64,000 bases of DNA, from contig NW_015971537.1 of the NCBI RefSeq assembly GCF_000182565.1, forward strand, positions 1 through 64,000. The letters run 5' to 3'. The position numbers and the translations under genes are program-made. Origin of the DNA: Spizellomyces punctatus DAOM BR117 (Eukaryota > Chytridiomycota > Chytridiomycetes > Spizellomycetales > Spizellomycetaceae). This document shows, piece by piece, positions 45,420 through 59,206 of the stretch; within the stretch, counting starts at the first letter, position 1, and the number at the start of each line of letters is the position of its first letter. A model generated the notes under the pieces. That model was given only the letters and a program-made list of their open reading frames with translations, had not been told where the DNA came from and made no database searches.

Positions 45420-48416
45420 ATGTCTCTGGCGCTGGAGCCAGAACTGCTGGACCAATGGGCAGAGCAGGTTCTCGCCTTTTTCCCTCACGTTGCGAAAAAC
45501 AAGATTCTGGTAGATTTAAGGAAGACTCATAGCCTGGAGTTAACTGTCAACAGAATTGTGGATGGACAGGTACGCTATAATTAGGCCGCAAGGAGGAGGC
45601 CAGATCTTAATTGTATCAGCGTCCCTAGTTTTTGGAAGGAACGTACTTGGACCCCAGCTACGATGTCATCCTTTCCAACGAGCTCTCACCACCACGCTCG
45701 AAGCAACCTGAGATCCGACAAGAACCAGGACTAGAACTAGGCCCACCTATCTTTTCCCGATCTAATACCTTTCCGATCGATTCCCATGCACCGCCTGCTT
45801 TTTCCCGTTCGAGTAGCTTTTCATCCTTGGGCAACGCGTCACGGGCTATCGAGCTAGATTCGCCAGAAAAGACGTCCGATTTTCGAGCTCGTGTTGCAGG
45901 ACGACAACTTCCAGCGTAAACTAGTTCCTTCCATATCTTTTGGATCGGGAATCACCGTGACTCACGACATCTTCTATCAGTCATACCGCCACAGATTTAC
46001 CGCCAGGGAACATTGATGATATCGAAACCGACACTCATGAATTGACGGTGAGTCCGATCAACTATTGCTATGTGAAGTGTAGTTAAACTCCTGCGTTATT
46101 ATGATTAGGATAGCGACTGCGAAGTTATTGACTTGAGTCAAGATACGCTTTCGACGGGCTCGGCATTGGAACAGCTGGATGCCGGTGGCAGTGTTGTCGA
46201 ATCAATTCATCCCCAACCAGTTATCCCGCCAAGTCTTCCTGACCGTAGAATAAAAGTACGTGTTTACCTACTTCCGAACCCATGTAGAGACTGGGCTAAT
46301 ACTACTGATGCAGCTCGACGATCCCGATGACCAAACTGATGATATTGAGGAACTGATAGACCTCAGTCAGAACAGCTTTTCTTCATATCTGGAAACGGAC
46401 CAACTTCATATCGATCGTAGCGACGAGCTAATGAGTAGCCTACGTAAAGGCCGTTCATCCGCGCGACGGCAAATTCCAAGCGCACAGACCCGTCACCATC
46501 TGATAGTATCCAACTCAACGGATTGCTCCGACGAAAAGCGGAAAACATCGAGCATTGGCGTAAAGTCAGCAAGCCATTCAGCTGCTATTATCAATGGGGG
46601 CTCTCAAACTTCTCAGCAAGTCATCGTCACCATTCTATCAGACACAGAGGATGAACTTGAAACATATAGGCCGCCATTCAGGAACCTGGTAAACACCTTC
46701 AAACAATCTAAACCGATACTTTCTGCCGAACGGAAGGCCAGTCATGGTAGGAAGTCAGGGCAGATCTCATGTTTTCTTTCACGATCTGACAACGTTTTCA
46801 AACTCGTAATATCAAGGTCAGCCCAAAAAACATGGATCTCTCAGCTCAAGTAGCTCCCATAACGGGATCACAAATTTCCGCTCAAATCAGGCGGAAAACC
46901 AGAATCAATCTACCGTGAAAACATCGTCGCTGCCCTCATTACGCAACACGGAACCACCCACCCACTCAAAAAGCATGGAAGACACACACTCATCTGAAAG
47001 CCCTACCGTTGGAAGTCAGTCAACATCGAAACGAAAGAAGCCATCTGATAAAAACACTCGGTGCCCCAGGACGGAAGAACGGAACCATGAGGACCATGAC
47101 AAGACAACAGATCAGGTATGAGGAAGGCCAAGTTCACTGTAGAGGAATTGGAAATACAGAACAGTTTATCCTATGCTCTAGAATGAGAAGCCAAATGCAG
47201 CACCAGCAAAAAGGGCAGAGAGGCAACGCGAAAAGGTAAATACCGTGTTCCGCGCCTTAGACATTGGTACTGACATGGATGGTGGTCCAGGAAGAAAGAA
47301 TGAAGCGAAAGAAGGAAGAGGGCGAAGCTCGCAAGGCCATGCGAAATGTCAACACAATCCGATCAAAATCAGATTGCGTAACGGAGATGATTGTGGAAAT
47401 TTCCTGCGATTTTCTTTCTGACGAAGAAAATGCACTATTGCTCGCCACTTTGAGGGAAGCCGGCGCACAGGCGAGCTTGATGTCTCTTCCTATTTCTCGC
47501 TGTTTAAGATGGTCAAGGAAGGTAACCCGAGAGTGGAACGCTGCCGACGAATGCTGGGAGCCCTGCTCGGAGAAGATCGAAAGTGAGCCATTTGTTCTCG
47601 TTAGACTCACCGGGGATCACTTTGCGGAAGTTCTCGCGCGCGCAAATGGATGCATTCTGCCCTATAACCAAACTATTCGTACGGCCCTTCCTGATACTAA
47701 AGTCATATACCTCATGGAAGGCCTGGAGACGTACTACAAACGCAAGAATCGGACCAAGGCTGCCGCGAAGCGTGCAAACGATGAAGAAAATGACGAGCAG
47801 GACAGCGGAAGGAAGAGAAAGCGGAAGCCGGCTTCAGATTCCACACTGCCAACTCCATTGCAAATGGAAGAACAGCTCTTGAAGCTGCAACTTGAGGAAG
47901 AACGCAACGTGTATGTACATTTGTCAAAAAGTCCTAAAGAGACTATCGAGTGGATTGGCAGCTTCACAGATCAGATATCTATGATTCCAGAATTGAGGTA
48001 AAGAGATGCGGTGGCGGTCGCGTGAATATTGTGGGTGGGGCTTATCCAGCTGTGCATTCGACAGACATCGCAGTGAACAAGCATGGCAGCTAAACTTTGG
48101 AGATAAGATCCGATCAGGGGCTGATGACGCCAATACATGGGTAAAGATGCTAGAACAAATCCAAATGTGTACAGAAGCCCGGGCGAAAGCGATCGTCCAA
48201 GTGTACCCGTCATTACAGTCTTTGTATTGCGCGTACGAACGGTGCACATCAGCAACCGAAGCACGGAATCTCCTGGCAAAAATTCAGGTGCTTATTCATC
48301 GTCAATTGATATGGGCCAACCTCGCTACGGAGAGCTTAAGTATAATCTTATCTGTAGGTCAACTCTGGGACTGCTGCGAACCCGAATTTGAGGAATATTG
48401 GTCCCCAGTTATCTAA
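45420..48416 (+). CDS. EME1: MUS81 partner EME1/MMS4
   Basis: The non-catalytic partner of the MUS81 structure-specific nuclease that cuts stalled forks and recombination joints. The first exon encodes LLDQWAEQVLAFFPHVAKNK, a CUE-like helix bundle; the next begins FLEGTYLDPSYD. A long acidic, Ser-rich region with several short exons follows. The ERCC4-like part is clear in the exon from about 47289: RMKRKKEEGEARKAMRN, VEISCDFLSDEENALL, LMSLPISRCLRWSRK, REWNAADECWEP, VIYLMEGLETYYKRKNR and the helix LQLEEERNVYVHLSKSP. The C-terminal tandem HhH part ends at 48416. Sequence conservation is low in this family, so the call rests on order and the ERCC4 core. Confidence 0.82.
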
Positions 48417-48636
48417 ACGGGTCTACGCAGCACTCATGGAGGAGGATGCGTCCAAAGTCTTGATGGAGTAGCTAGCTACTCTGGGAGAAATAAGATGTGT
48501 AAAGGAACAAGAATCGTCATGTACATGTATATATTAATCAGTACGCCGCGCCTATTTACAAATAAAAGAGAGGATTGTCTTATCTAAATCACCCATGCCT
48601 TTGCATATTTCCGATTGAAAATAGGCCTGCTTCATA

Positions 48637-49901
48637 TTAATTGGCGACAGCTGCCTTGTCGCTTTTCATCAGGATGGCAGTAACTAATGGATCAGCCTCA
48701 GCCGCTAAAGCACTAACAGCTAAAGTACTAACAGTCTCGAGATTGGTTACCTCTTCGACTACCTGGACCTTGTCAGTTACAACTGCTATTCTGTGTACCT
48801 CAAGCATTGACGATGAGCTGTTATCTGTGAGCGGATCCTCTTCGGTCTCGGCTCCGTTCGACTGTTCCAACGCCTCCACAAGTTCATCCCGACTGTGGGT
48901 ACTACCGTTTGACGGGCTTTGTCGCGCTTCAGATGTCCCATTTGTCCTCCGTCTGCTGCGAGATGCAGAGTCATCCTCCTTTTCGTTCGTTTGCATCTTT
49001 TTGCGCTTATTCCGCTTGCATGTTTCGCATGTACATGGCTCGCTATTTTGTTCGCACCGAAGATGAAGTGCCAACATCTTGGCAGAGCGGAAAATCCCGT
49101 GAAATCCCTGATGCCCCAAATGAACAGCACATTGTTATCATCCAACGTAGCGATTAGAGCGAAACGCCGGAGAGCTACCTTTCTCAGTACATAGTAATCA
49201 AAGACGCTGTGTCTGGACTGCTTCTGGAATCGCTCCACTTTCACCATTCTGAACTCCTCAGGAATGTCTTGCCATCCAAGAGTGTTAAGCCATCGTCGTT
49301 TCACAGCCTCGTCTGCCTTTTCCAAAACTTGAAATCGGTTCGGGGCATCTTCGAAGCCGTTCCGCTCGAATAGATGGCCTCGCCAATACCAATCGCCGTA
49401 CGAAACCAAGAGCTCTTCATCTTGGAGGATGTCTCTCAACGCTGTTACCACTACTATTCCATTTTTTTCTTTGAATTCCACATTGCAAGGCTCGTTCCGG
49501 ATAATGGGCGCTTGGTCATCTGAGGATAGTATGACGCTGTCATTAATGTATCTCCCCGGAATGTACGAATGCGGAACTATGACATTGCTATCCTTCAGCC
49601 AGAAGGAGTCGTCATTGGATGTGTGTCTATTATTCGCCAGCAAGTGGGACATTGTTTCTCCATGATAGTGATCGATACAAGCACCCGCTGGAATAAGCTC
49701 TTGGTCGCAAAAAAGACCTTTCCCATGATACTTTGACTTTTGGGCCTTTAGGTGGACGACATTGCCGGTATCAATCCAAGTAACTTTAAACCTCTTGTCA
49801 TCATCCGGTAGGTCCACTATCTCGTATGTTACGAGTGGTATGTCCTTTGTGCACGGTTGAGCGACATTGTATGTGCCGCGTGCTGGTCGTGGCCTCGTCA
49901 T
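48637..49901 (-). CDS. SET-domain protein
   Basis: A putative lysine methyltransferase. Start MTRPRPARGTYN at 49901; one intron (about 49172-49105) joins VLRK to GFHGIFRSAKM. The SET signs are GKGLFCDQELIPAG near the start, the asparagine-rich PCNVEFKEKNGIVVVTALRD (NH-type core is degenerate) and DEELLVSYGDWYW. After the SET part come a Cys cluster (CEQNSEPCTCETCKRNKRKK, post-SET-like, may bind zinc) and a long Ser/Thr/Glu tail. The H of the usual NHxxxPN motif is not seen, so activity is uncertain. Confidence 0.72.
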
Positions 49902-50673
49902 GAAAGTTCCACCAGTCGCACACAACGATGACTACAGCTCCACAGCGTCAATCACTTGCTGCTCTTCTTGGTCCTATTCAGCCCTCGGCTCCCCAATGTC
50001 CTCGACGATGGCAATCTCCACAGCTTTTTGAAATGGGGTGAAGGAACTCAACCAGCTGGAGGAAGGCGAACATCCTCGCAGATGGCACAGCCATGTAGCT
50101 TACTCCTGGCACAGTCACCTTTCGCCAACGTCATCGACAAATCTGTGGGGCGCATGTGGCTTAGATGTCTTCGAATATCCGCGCTGCTTGCCTTTGGGCG
50201 AAGGGAAACCCTTCCCGTTCTCGACGGCTCTAAAGGTCCATCTCACCTTGTTACGTGGTAGACGTTGGCTTGTCCTGCGCTTAAATCCGACGTATATCAC
50301 CCTTGCAAACGCAACATTGTGTCTACCAGCTTGGAAACCCTGCAACGCTGGACGTGCGACACTTTTGTGCGTGGTGGAAGCTCATTTTCAACAGGAGACC
50401 GAGTGCTTCTGTGAGGCTGTGAATGACCTGCAAAGCTCTGCTAATACCTAGGCCAAGTCACGCATAGCTGCACTTGAGGAAGAGGTGAGCATGCGCTTTC
50501 GCTGGAACGAGAAATTAGTACGGATTGCTGATGCAAGTTGCCTTGCTGCCCCCCAGTTGCTCTACCTGGTGACTGCCGTCCTGGTCTTGACCAGTTCATT
50601 CTTGCTCCGACTCGGGAAAGCATTTTGATAGGTGGCATATCCCTCTGGATTGATTTTTTCTCGTTCAGCCGTC
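49902..50673. other. Intergenic, divergent promoters
   Basis: An open frame of 138 codons on the plus strand (50038-50451) has no family resemblance and I leave it uncalled. The stretch should hold the promoters of the SET and APSES genes. Confidence 0.4.
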
Positions 50674-53600
50674 ATGGAGACTCCCCCATCTGTCCCTGTG
50701 TCGGTTCCCGCCAACGGGTCTTCGGGAGGTGGGCCAACCATCTATTCGGCCATCTACAGTGGTGTGCCGGTTTATGAAATGATGTGTCGGGACACTCCTG
50801 TTATGCGTCGTATGGCGGATGCTTATATGAACGCAACTCAAATCTTAAAGGTGGCTGGGTTCACAAAGCCAAAGAGGACAAAGATCTTGGAGAGAGAGGT
50901 CCTCCAAGGCGAACACGAAAAAATACAAGGTGGATACGGAAAATATCAAGGAACATGGTATGCATGGGCTGGTGACTGTGTTATAATGATAGGGAATGAA
51001 AAGAAATGAGTGACACACTTTGTTGTAGGATACCCCTATCAGAGAGCCGCATGCTCGCAAGCCGATACAATGTGGATACTGAATTGCGTCCCCTATTTGA
51101 TTTCGATCCACAAACTGGATCTGTTGCTCCGAAACCACCGACATTGAGAACCCCTCACGTAGACCTCGCTGGAGATGGCCTTGCATCACCGAGTTCACCC
51201 TCACCACCGCCGCATCATTCGTTAGATTACTTCTCCCCAGTCGACGGGCCGTCTCACCTATTGTCGGAGTTCAACAGCCCCGATGGTAGCATTACGCCGC
51301 AGGGCACTGTAAGCCCTCCGCCGGGAATAAACGAGGAAGCACCGCAGCCGACGTGGAGGGATAACCTGAATCTATCTTCCATGACACGCGAAGCGTCTTC
51401 ACAACCTCTTGATCAACCGCACTTAAACTCTCAAGTACAGTCTATACTAAATTCTTTCGGCATGCAGCATTTACTACAACATCCGTCTACCGATGGCGCT
51501 ATCAGCAACACAGAATCATCTTCCAATGCAAACACGGTGAATGAGATGGAGACGCCCACTACGACAAATTCACAGGAAACGAACAGGCAGACAAGCTCAA
51601 GTCAACAAAGCGGTCCTACACCATCTAGTCGACCTACGCAATCACAAGCGACATCGATTGAGGCGGAATACTATCAAAAGCTTCAACAAGGGCTGCTATT
51701 GGACGAAAGTACAGCACAGAATTATGTCGCACATATTCAACAAATTCTCCGCACACAAGACATGCAACAATTTCAGCAAGCACAGCAATATTCTAGTTAC
51801 CTGCAAGCTGGGTCTTACCCAGCTGTGCAAAGTGCTTATCAGCAATTGGCCATGTTGAACTTGCTAAGTCTCGCCGCCCAGCATGCATACACATATCCGA
51901 ATGGATATCCTTCCTTGGATAGTTGGTTTAAGCAGACCGACGGCACTGCGTCAAAGTCTCTCAGTGGGCTAGGGCAGCCGATAACTGGCCAGCGTTCTCA
52001 GGTGTCAAGTTCTCCCGAGCAGTCCAAAGTGCCATCAAACGATCGACGACAATCAGGAGTCGAGGAGGATCATGATGCTCCTGAGCTCGATTCACGGCAT
52101 ACATCTGCGCATCAGCTCCGACAACGAGAAGTTCTGACAAACCTTTACCTATATAGTGATTCCCAACTTCATAAGATCATCGACAGCCTCAGGAATCCAA
52201 CTAACCCGCGAAAGCTCGACGTAAACTTGGTACTTGAAGGGAAGCGCGGAAGTACGCTGTTACATTTCGCGGCGGCTCTTGGCCGGGAGAAGCTTGTCAA
52301 GGCTCTAATAAGCAATGGAGCCAATCCGGCCATTGCAGCCAACGGCGGAGAAACTCCACTTATGCGTGCCGTATATCATGTCGGCTGCTACGACCTACAA
52401 ACGTTTTCTCAGATTGCCGACTGGCTGCGTGATTCGGTCTACTTGACGGATACGAGTCGGCGGACGGTTCTCCATCACATCGCAAAGGCCAGCAAAAAGC
52501 GGGATCTTTGGGCGGCAGCAGGATATTATGTGCGCTGCATTGCTCAGGTTATTCAGGAAGAATACTCTGAAGCAAAGAACCTCATTCCTCAGGTTGTCAA
52601 TGCTCAGGATGCATATGGCAACACCGCACTTCATTATGCATGCAAGTATGCCAGCAGAAGTGTCGCGGAGGTGCTTCTTAAGCTTGGTGCGACGCATGAG
52701 ATTGCAAATCATGCTGGCGAGACGCCTGTGGATCTTGCCCGGTATGAGCCTAAATTGCTCGCTTTGCTATTTAGAGAGATCGAAAGGGTGAGTATTTCTT
52801 AGCATCGTTAAGGAGATCTGCCCATATGTGCTGACATCTATCTCAGGATGACGTGGCGGCTTGGGATGATTTTGATGAAGACGGCGATATTCTGATGCGT
52901 GATTTTGATGAAGCAACGGACACGGACGACGACGAATTTGAGAGATCTCCGAGTCCTAATCCAGTAGAGCGAAGCATGCACGAGCAGACGATGAACACAT
53001 TGGACAAGTTCTACGGAGAAAAAGTGGAAAACAGTAAGTCGTGCTGCTACCGCGAGGATGTGTCACCATAAATACTTAATGCTATGTGACCAGTTTTATC
53101 AAATCTCACTCCCTCCGTTACCAACGCGGTAAAGGCGGGCGTCGACCAATTGCGCAATAATCTGATGAGCCGGTATCGTGAGCAGGAAGCTCGGGTGGAG
53201 ATAACTCAACTTGAGCTCGAGCAGGCCAAAGAACAGCTGGCCAATGCTAAAAAAGAGCTTTCAGAGTTGCAGGAAAAGAGGAAGCGGATGGATGAGTTGG
53301 TTGAACTTGCCAATGAACTTGAAGACAAGCTCGAGCAGCACGCGACGCGGTTGATAAGGAAGACCAAGGGAAAACGCGCTGTGGAACCCTCAATCAGTTC
53401 CGATGAGGATAAGGAAGACGACGACACGCATGATCCTGACATGGTGGGGGAAGAAGCTACCCAATCGGGTCCGTCAGCCGAGGCCGAATCGGCCGCAAGA
53501 CCGTTGGAAGACGATCCGTCCAAACCTTCCCGCGACCCATCAGACAGCGCACGAATGAACAACGAAGCGATCCCCTCCCAATCAACTGACCCAGAATCAT

Positions 53601-53980
53601 CAATATCCCAAACATCAACCACCAAACGTAAACGATCTGCGTCGCTCACGGATGACGAAGATACCGTCTCAGACGCCGCCGCACACTCCTCTGACACATC
53701 CCACACCAGCAAACTTCGCAAACTGATGCCCAGCGATCGAACACGAACGCGATCTGGCCGACAAGCGGAGGTACGTCTTAAAGCCGAACTGGCGGACCTT
53801 CAGCAAGAAGTCGAACGAAGCGAGCAAAATCGGCTGAAAATGTTCCATGAGATTGAGAATATTCGGGCACATCGGGAGGAAAAAGATCGTAAATTTAAGC
53901 GGATTATTGCCGCATGTGTGCGCATGCCAATGGATAAAATCGATGAGCTGATTGAACCGCTCGTTCATGAATTGGAGTAA
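50674..53980 (+). CDS. APSES/ankyrin cell-cycle transcription factor (MBP1/SWI4-like)
   Basis: A DNA-binding subunit of the MBF/SBF complex that drives G1/S genes. Exon 1 (50674-50957) starts METPPS; the APSES (KilA-N) domain contains [40 protein letters not shown] and [10 protein letters not shown], continued after the intron by [15 protein letters not shown] and LRPLFDF. A long Ser/Gln-rich linker follows, then ankyrin repeats ([66 protein letters not shown]). Exons from 52847 and 53093 encode an acidic part and coiled-coil helices ([20 protein letters not shown]) for dimer formation with a SWI6-like partner. Confidence 0.92.
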
Positions 53981-54254
53981 AGGGCGGTGGTGAAGCGACG
54001 GTGAAATTGGAGACCACGATTTTTGATGGGATAATTTAGTGTCAGATTACTGCAATTACCAGTTCCCCCTTTTTTTTTCTTTGTATAAATGATTTCCCAA
54101 CAATCTTGAATTTCGTATTAATAATATGGTGTATCTCGTATACTCTCTGGAGCATTATAGAACACATTACTTTGTGTTTATTGCAATCTTCCATGCACAC
54201 ACAAATTATCCCAAAACAACTTTGCTATCATGACGCACAATCTGTCGTGTTTGT

Positions 54255-57200
54255 TCAGTCACTGTCAACTTCAACGTTGAATAATGTCATCAAATCGCCC
54301 AAAGTCAACCGTCCGCCCTTTCCAAATGCACTAGTGCCTTCGCCCAAGGCCGCTTCAAAAAGTTGTTGCTTCTTGTCTTGCAGGGCCAGAATCCGGTTTT
54401 CAATGGTCTTTTTAATGGTAATGCGGTGAACATGGACAGCTCTGCCGGGACAGCGTATTTAGTACATGATTCATGTGAGAGTAGGAGGTGAACTCACTTT
54501 AGTTGTCCAAAGCGATGAACGCGGTCAATTGCCTGATTTTCTACAGCTGGATTCCACCTGGAAGTTAACAATAGAAGCGGTGAGTGCCATCCCATGCATG
54601 TTAGGACGAGAAACGTCGCAAAAGCGTCCTACCAGGCATCCAATAAGATAACCCGATTTGCACATGTCAGGTTCAGGCCCAAACTACCACATTTCAGACT
54701 GACCAGAAGAATTGTAGTCTGAGCGCCGTTCTTTAGTTTGTTGAGGGATGCATCACGTTGGTCAGCGCTCATTGTGCCGTCATACTGTGATGGATCGGCG
54801 GTGAGGTAAGATTAAGAGCTTGGGGAACGACGTCGTCTACTTACTCGAGTGAACTTGTATCCCTTCCTGCGTAATGCATCCTCGCAAAGATCTAACAACA
54901 CAACCGACATGTGTAAGTATGACCATTGTACAATAAAGAAGTATACGGCATTACCAAGCATTGTCGTGAACTGCGAGAACACTACATACACAAGTCATGT
55001 TAGACAAATGCGGTTACCCCATTTGCAACAAATCCGCCAATATACCGATTGTCTTATCTTCAGGTGCCTCTTTTTTAGCTTGGTCCAAAATACGTAGCAT
55101 CTCCTCAATCTTGCTGCTGGTGAGCCCCTTTTCCTCCGGATCAGGCGCAAAAAAGTCGTTGTCAAAATCCTCGTCGAACAGCCCGTTCTTGGCGGGTTCC
55201 TTGCCTTTGCCATTGGTTCCTTCTTCTCTCCGGAAGGTCTTTCGGTAGAATGAAACTGGCACAAGAGCATCCAAGTCTATCGCTGCTCTTGTGAAGCAAA
55301 TAGTGTTAGGCTCACTATCGCATGGGACGGTATGGTGGGTGCCACTAAGAGCAGGTGACCTTACCGGCAGGTAGGACAGCGTCTATCGCCGGCCAATCGA
55401 GCTTGACTCGTTACTGCCTCCGTCAAACACTCCCTGAACGTAGAACGGCATGAATAAAAGTCTCTAAACTGGCTGTTGTCGGTATATTGCTCACCTGCAA
55501 AAAGCATGGCCACAGCTGCTGAAAACAGCATCTGTCATACTAAAGTACAAGGTCAATACCACTAGTCCAGTCCATGGTGCAAGTACGAGTACGTACGCAT
55601 CAAGGCAAATTATGCATTCTTGATCAAAATCAGCCGCCAGAAGCCGATTCTTGACTTCCGGATCAAATCGTGCAAATATTTGATGATAGTGATCTTCTTG
55701 CGTCGTAGCCGCCATTGCGTCGGCCGGGTCAGCTGCTTCAAAATCCTTAGCGACGAGTGAAGGATGGCAGCTAGAGAAGGCATGATATATATATAAGACT
55801 CGATCGACGCCATTTACTGACATTGCCATACCATGCTTGTCTTAGTCTTAGCAGCAAAACCAGGATGTTGGTATAATTCTTCATCACGGTTCCTGCACGC
55901 AACTGTGGATTCAGCATCCAGATGAGACTAGTGGCCAAAGAGGAACAAAAAATTGTCGAGGGCTTACATATGCATTAAACCGCAGCTGTACGCGGTCCTC
56001 AAGAGATCTGTAGAAATCGCGTTCAGCTGCTGTAAAGTCAATTTCAATGTGGTTCGTGTTTCGTTCCGGAAGTTGAATAATCGGTCGACCGTCTATCATG
56101 CACTTCTTGGTGCGGCGCAAACAGATTGCTAAAATAAGAGTATCGCGCTCGTAAATATGGTACGCAGCAAGTTTATAGAATACAAATTATACCTTGCAAA
56201 AGGCCTTGCACGCGGGCTATGGCACGCTTATGTCGACCCCGTTTAAATGGTTGTTCTATTTTTTTCTTGAACTCAGTCCATTCGCAAAAAGGCTATCATA
56301 GAGACGCTGTAAGGTAAACGCTGGAATGTTGAAAAGTAAGACATCAATCTCATACTGACCTTGATTTTAAGGAAAAACACAAGACTGTACAATTCACCAA
56401 TATTATTCTGAATTGGAGTTCCGGTGAGACACCAGCGATATTGAGCATCCAGTTGTTGGCAAGCTTTTGCACCACGGGTCCTTTTGTTTTTAATCACATG
56501 CGCTTCATCAAGTATCACCCTATAGGGATGTTATGAATGTCTCAATGCAAAGCATAACCAAAATATTTGGGGCTCCATCCTACGTACCTCCACCATTTAA
56601 TTTTAAAGAGTGGCCCGGCAGATTTCCGCAGCGTGATTTCTTCCGATTCGTCATCCTGGCGCTCTTTCTCGTATTCTGCATCGTCCATCGCCTGCCTTGC
56701 ATTGCGGTCCATGAGCATCTCCAACTGTTCTTTCTCTTTTTTTTGGGACTTTGGCCATTCGAGAGCGACAACTGACAAGAATCGAGGTCAGCACTTGGTA
56801 GACCAGCTTCAGTTTTAAGGCTCAGTAGAACTCACGCGAATAACTTGTGATTACCACATCGTACGTCCTGATTCTGTTGTGACTTCTCTCACGTTTTGAA
56901 CCATAGTAGATGAGCACACGTAGCGTGTTGGGTTTTGTTTTCTCTTCAATTTCCTTCTCCCACTAGTATAGCAAAAGTATGATTGAGATCATTATCTACT
57001 ACTGCGAGCTGAGTCAGGAATCCCACCTGGAGTATCAGCGACACAGGTGCTATTATGAGAGTGGGTTGCGACCTGCCGCCCCTATTGGAAACAATGACGG
57101 AAAGGCTCTGCGTAGAACATGACTGTCAGTGGGATCGGACGCAATTATAGAGTACTGAACGACTACATACCTGGATTGTTTTGCCCAAGCCCATATCATC

Positions 57201-59078
57201 GGCCAAGACTATGGATAATCAATTCGGTTCATCAGAAATCCCACTGCGCACAGAAAAAATAACAGTTGCACATACTTCCTCCTTTATTAGTTCCTTGCTC
57301 CATCTTCAGCATCCACTCCAGTCCTTCAATGGAACGTGTCAGTTAAAAAGACAAGTCATTGTCGATGTAAGTGAGATACTTACCGAGTTTTTGGTGCTCC
57401 AAAAGCTCAATCCTCAAATCCGGTGGTGTTTGCAACCGCCGTTCAGGCGGTGAAACCTCTGCAGTGTGCTGCACATTCTCCAGCAATGCCTTCAATTGCT
57501 CCTCTGTTTCTTTCTGCATTCAAAACAAATCACATTAATGGAAGCCGTTTCAGGAACCGCCTGCTGCTGATATACTGACCTGGTTGAGCGGTGCTTCCCA
57601 TTCTCCCTCCATATCTTCCTGATTCGGAAACGACGTGAGAGGCAGAGAGTATGGAGGGTATGGCACATTACCGTCCATGTTAGGAACTGGCAAAGAAGGA
57701 TAGTCGTGTGGGGAAACTCGTGCCGGAGGTCCTCCAGTCGGGTAAATAGGAATAAATAGGATCAGGTGCGTCAAGTCGTCTGAAAGGACCAACGCAGAAG
57801 AAGGGCCCGCTTGGCAAGGTCCGCCACACTGGGTTGTGCGTGAAACGGAGATGGTTTGAAAGGTGATGAAAGGGGACTTTCCCCAAAATGTTGATAGTGG
57901 CTTGGCGTTGCTGGGAAGACTGGTGGCAGTTGAGGGGGTAGCGCACTGCTTGAGGAAGTTGCCGGTGTGGGATTGTTATTAGGTGATGTCGCAGGTAGCT
58001 GCGGAGGATAGGGCGCTGGCGGGACATGTGTACCACCGAAAGCCGCATTGAACATATCCTCGATATCCCTTGCATCCAAGGAGGTCAGATTCATTGGTTC
58101 GTCTTCAATGTCATCGTCCCAATAGTCAGGCTCTACCGCGGTTACTGGCTGGGGTTCGCCAGCAAGCTCACGATCCATACGCTGTTCCTCCTCAGCCAAC
58201 TCTCGAGCAAATGCAGCATCTGCCTCTTCCTGTCGCCTGCGGTTTTCTTCCTCTTCCTCATGTCGTCGCCTAGTTTCTTCATCTTCAGGTTCCAGGTTCC
58301 ATTCTTCTTGAAGCCTCCGTGCTAATTCTTCGTCATTGCTAATATCCAGTGCGTCCTAAATGTGATTTGTCAGTAAAGATGGATGAGCGATCATTTCAAA
58401 TATACGTACCCCCTGGATTGAGGCTTCATCCTGAGATGTCAAGTCGATTAGGGATGCGTCATTGTGAGCTTGCTCAGTTTCCATATCGAATTGCGCCTGC
58501 AGCCATCGCGCATACTCCTCGTCGGACGAAAAGGTGGGCTCCTGGTCTTCACTCCCCGCACTGTTCTCGGCAGCGGTCAAATCAATGTGATCGTGGTCAT
58601 GCTTGGGCCTTTTGTAAGACTCTGATGTATCTTGCAAAGACCTCGATGAGAAGAAAGGGGCGATAATCCTCGTAATAAAAGATCCAGAGGACCCGCTGCC
58701 CGCGTCGTCGGACTCTTCACTGTCACGGTTTGGCCTTTTCATCCTGCTGGCGGAATAGATCCACGACGGATTCTCAACGTCATGAAGCTTATCGACAACA
58801 AGACCCGCAATCTGGTTGCAATCCGAGATATGATGCAAGTGCCCGGCACTAGATGGCTCGTTCCTTCCGTACTCCTTTTGTTCGGGATCCCAGGAAGCTT
58901 TGGAAGAGAGCTTAAAATGAAACAGCCAGCCACTCGGCTGCGCAATAGTGAATGGCTGGAATGCGGATTTGAACCTCCTTGGCGTGGATGCAACCAGCAC
59001 AGCCACAAAAAGCGCCTCGTGTGTCGCTTCTTTTGCCTCTCGTGTAAAGTTTAAGAGTTTCCATTTGGAAAACGTCAT
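54255..59078 (-). CDS. SNF2-family translocase with RING, ULS1-like
   Basis: A nuclear dsDNA translocase of the RAD5/RAD16/ULS1 group with many short exons. The N-terminal exon (59078 down) has two SUMO-interacting-type motifs ([19 protein letters not shown]), and three helices of the ARxLQ kind ([29 protein letters not shown]) follow. The ATPase part has the DEAH box in [20 protein letters not shown] and [18 protein letters not shown] near 56300-56520; the RING begins [10 protein letters not shown] near 55600; the helicase C-lobe shows [10 protein letters not shown] near 54510. The end VEVDSD-stop is at 54255. SUMO motifs plus RING suggest a SUMO-targeted ubiquitin ligase like ULS1; RAD16 is the alternative. 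Confidence 0.8.
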
Positions 59079-59206
59079 TTTCGGAGCAAGCGGTCTTTTT
59101 ATTTTTATTCAAAGCGCATCGTCCATCTCGCTAGATTTCCGCATCCCCATAGCCAACGTCTTTTCGCCTTTTGCCCGTCGGCCTACGAGTGCCCTCCAAC
59201 CGTCCA

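Noticed and set aside
50038-50451. 138-codon plus-strand open frame
   Set aside because: No recognisable domain, poor start context and location in a divergent promoter region.
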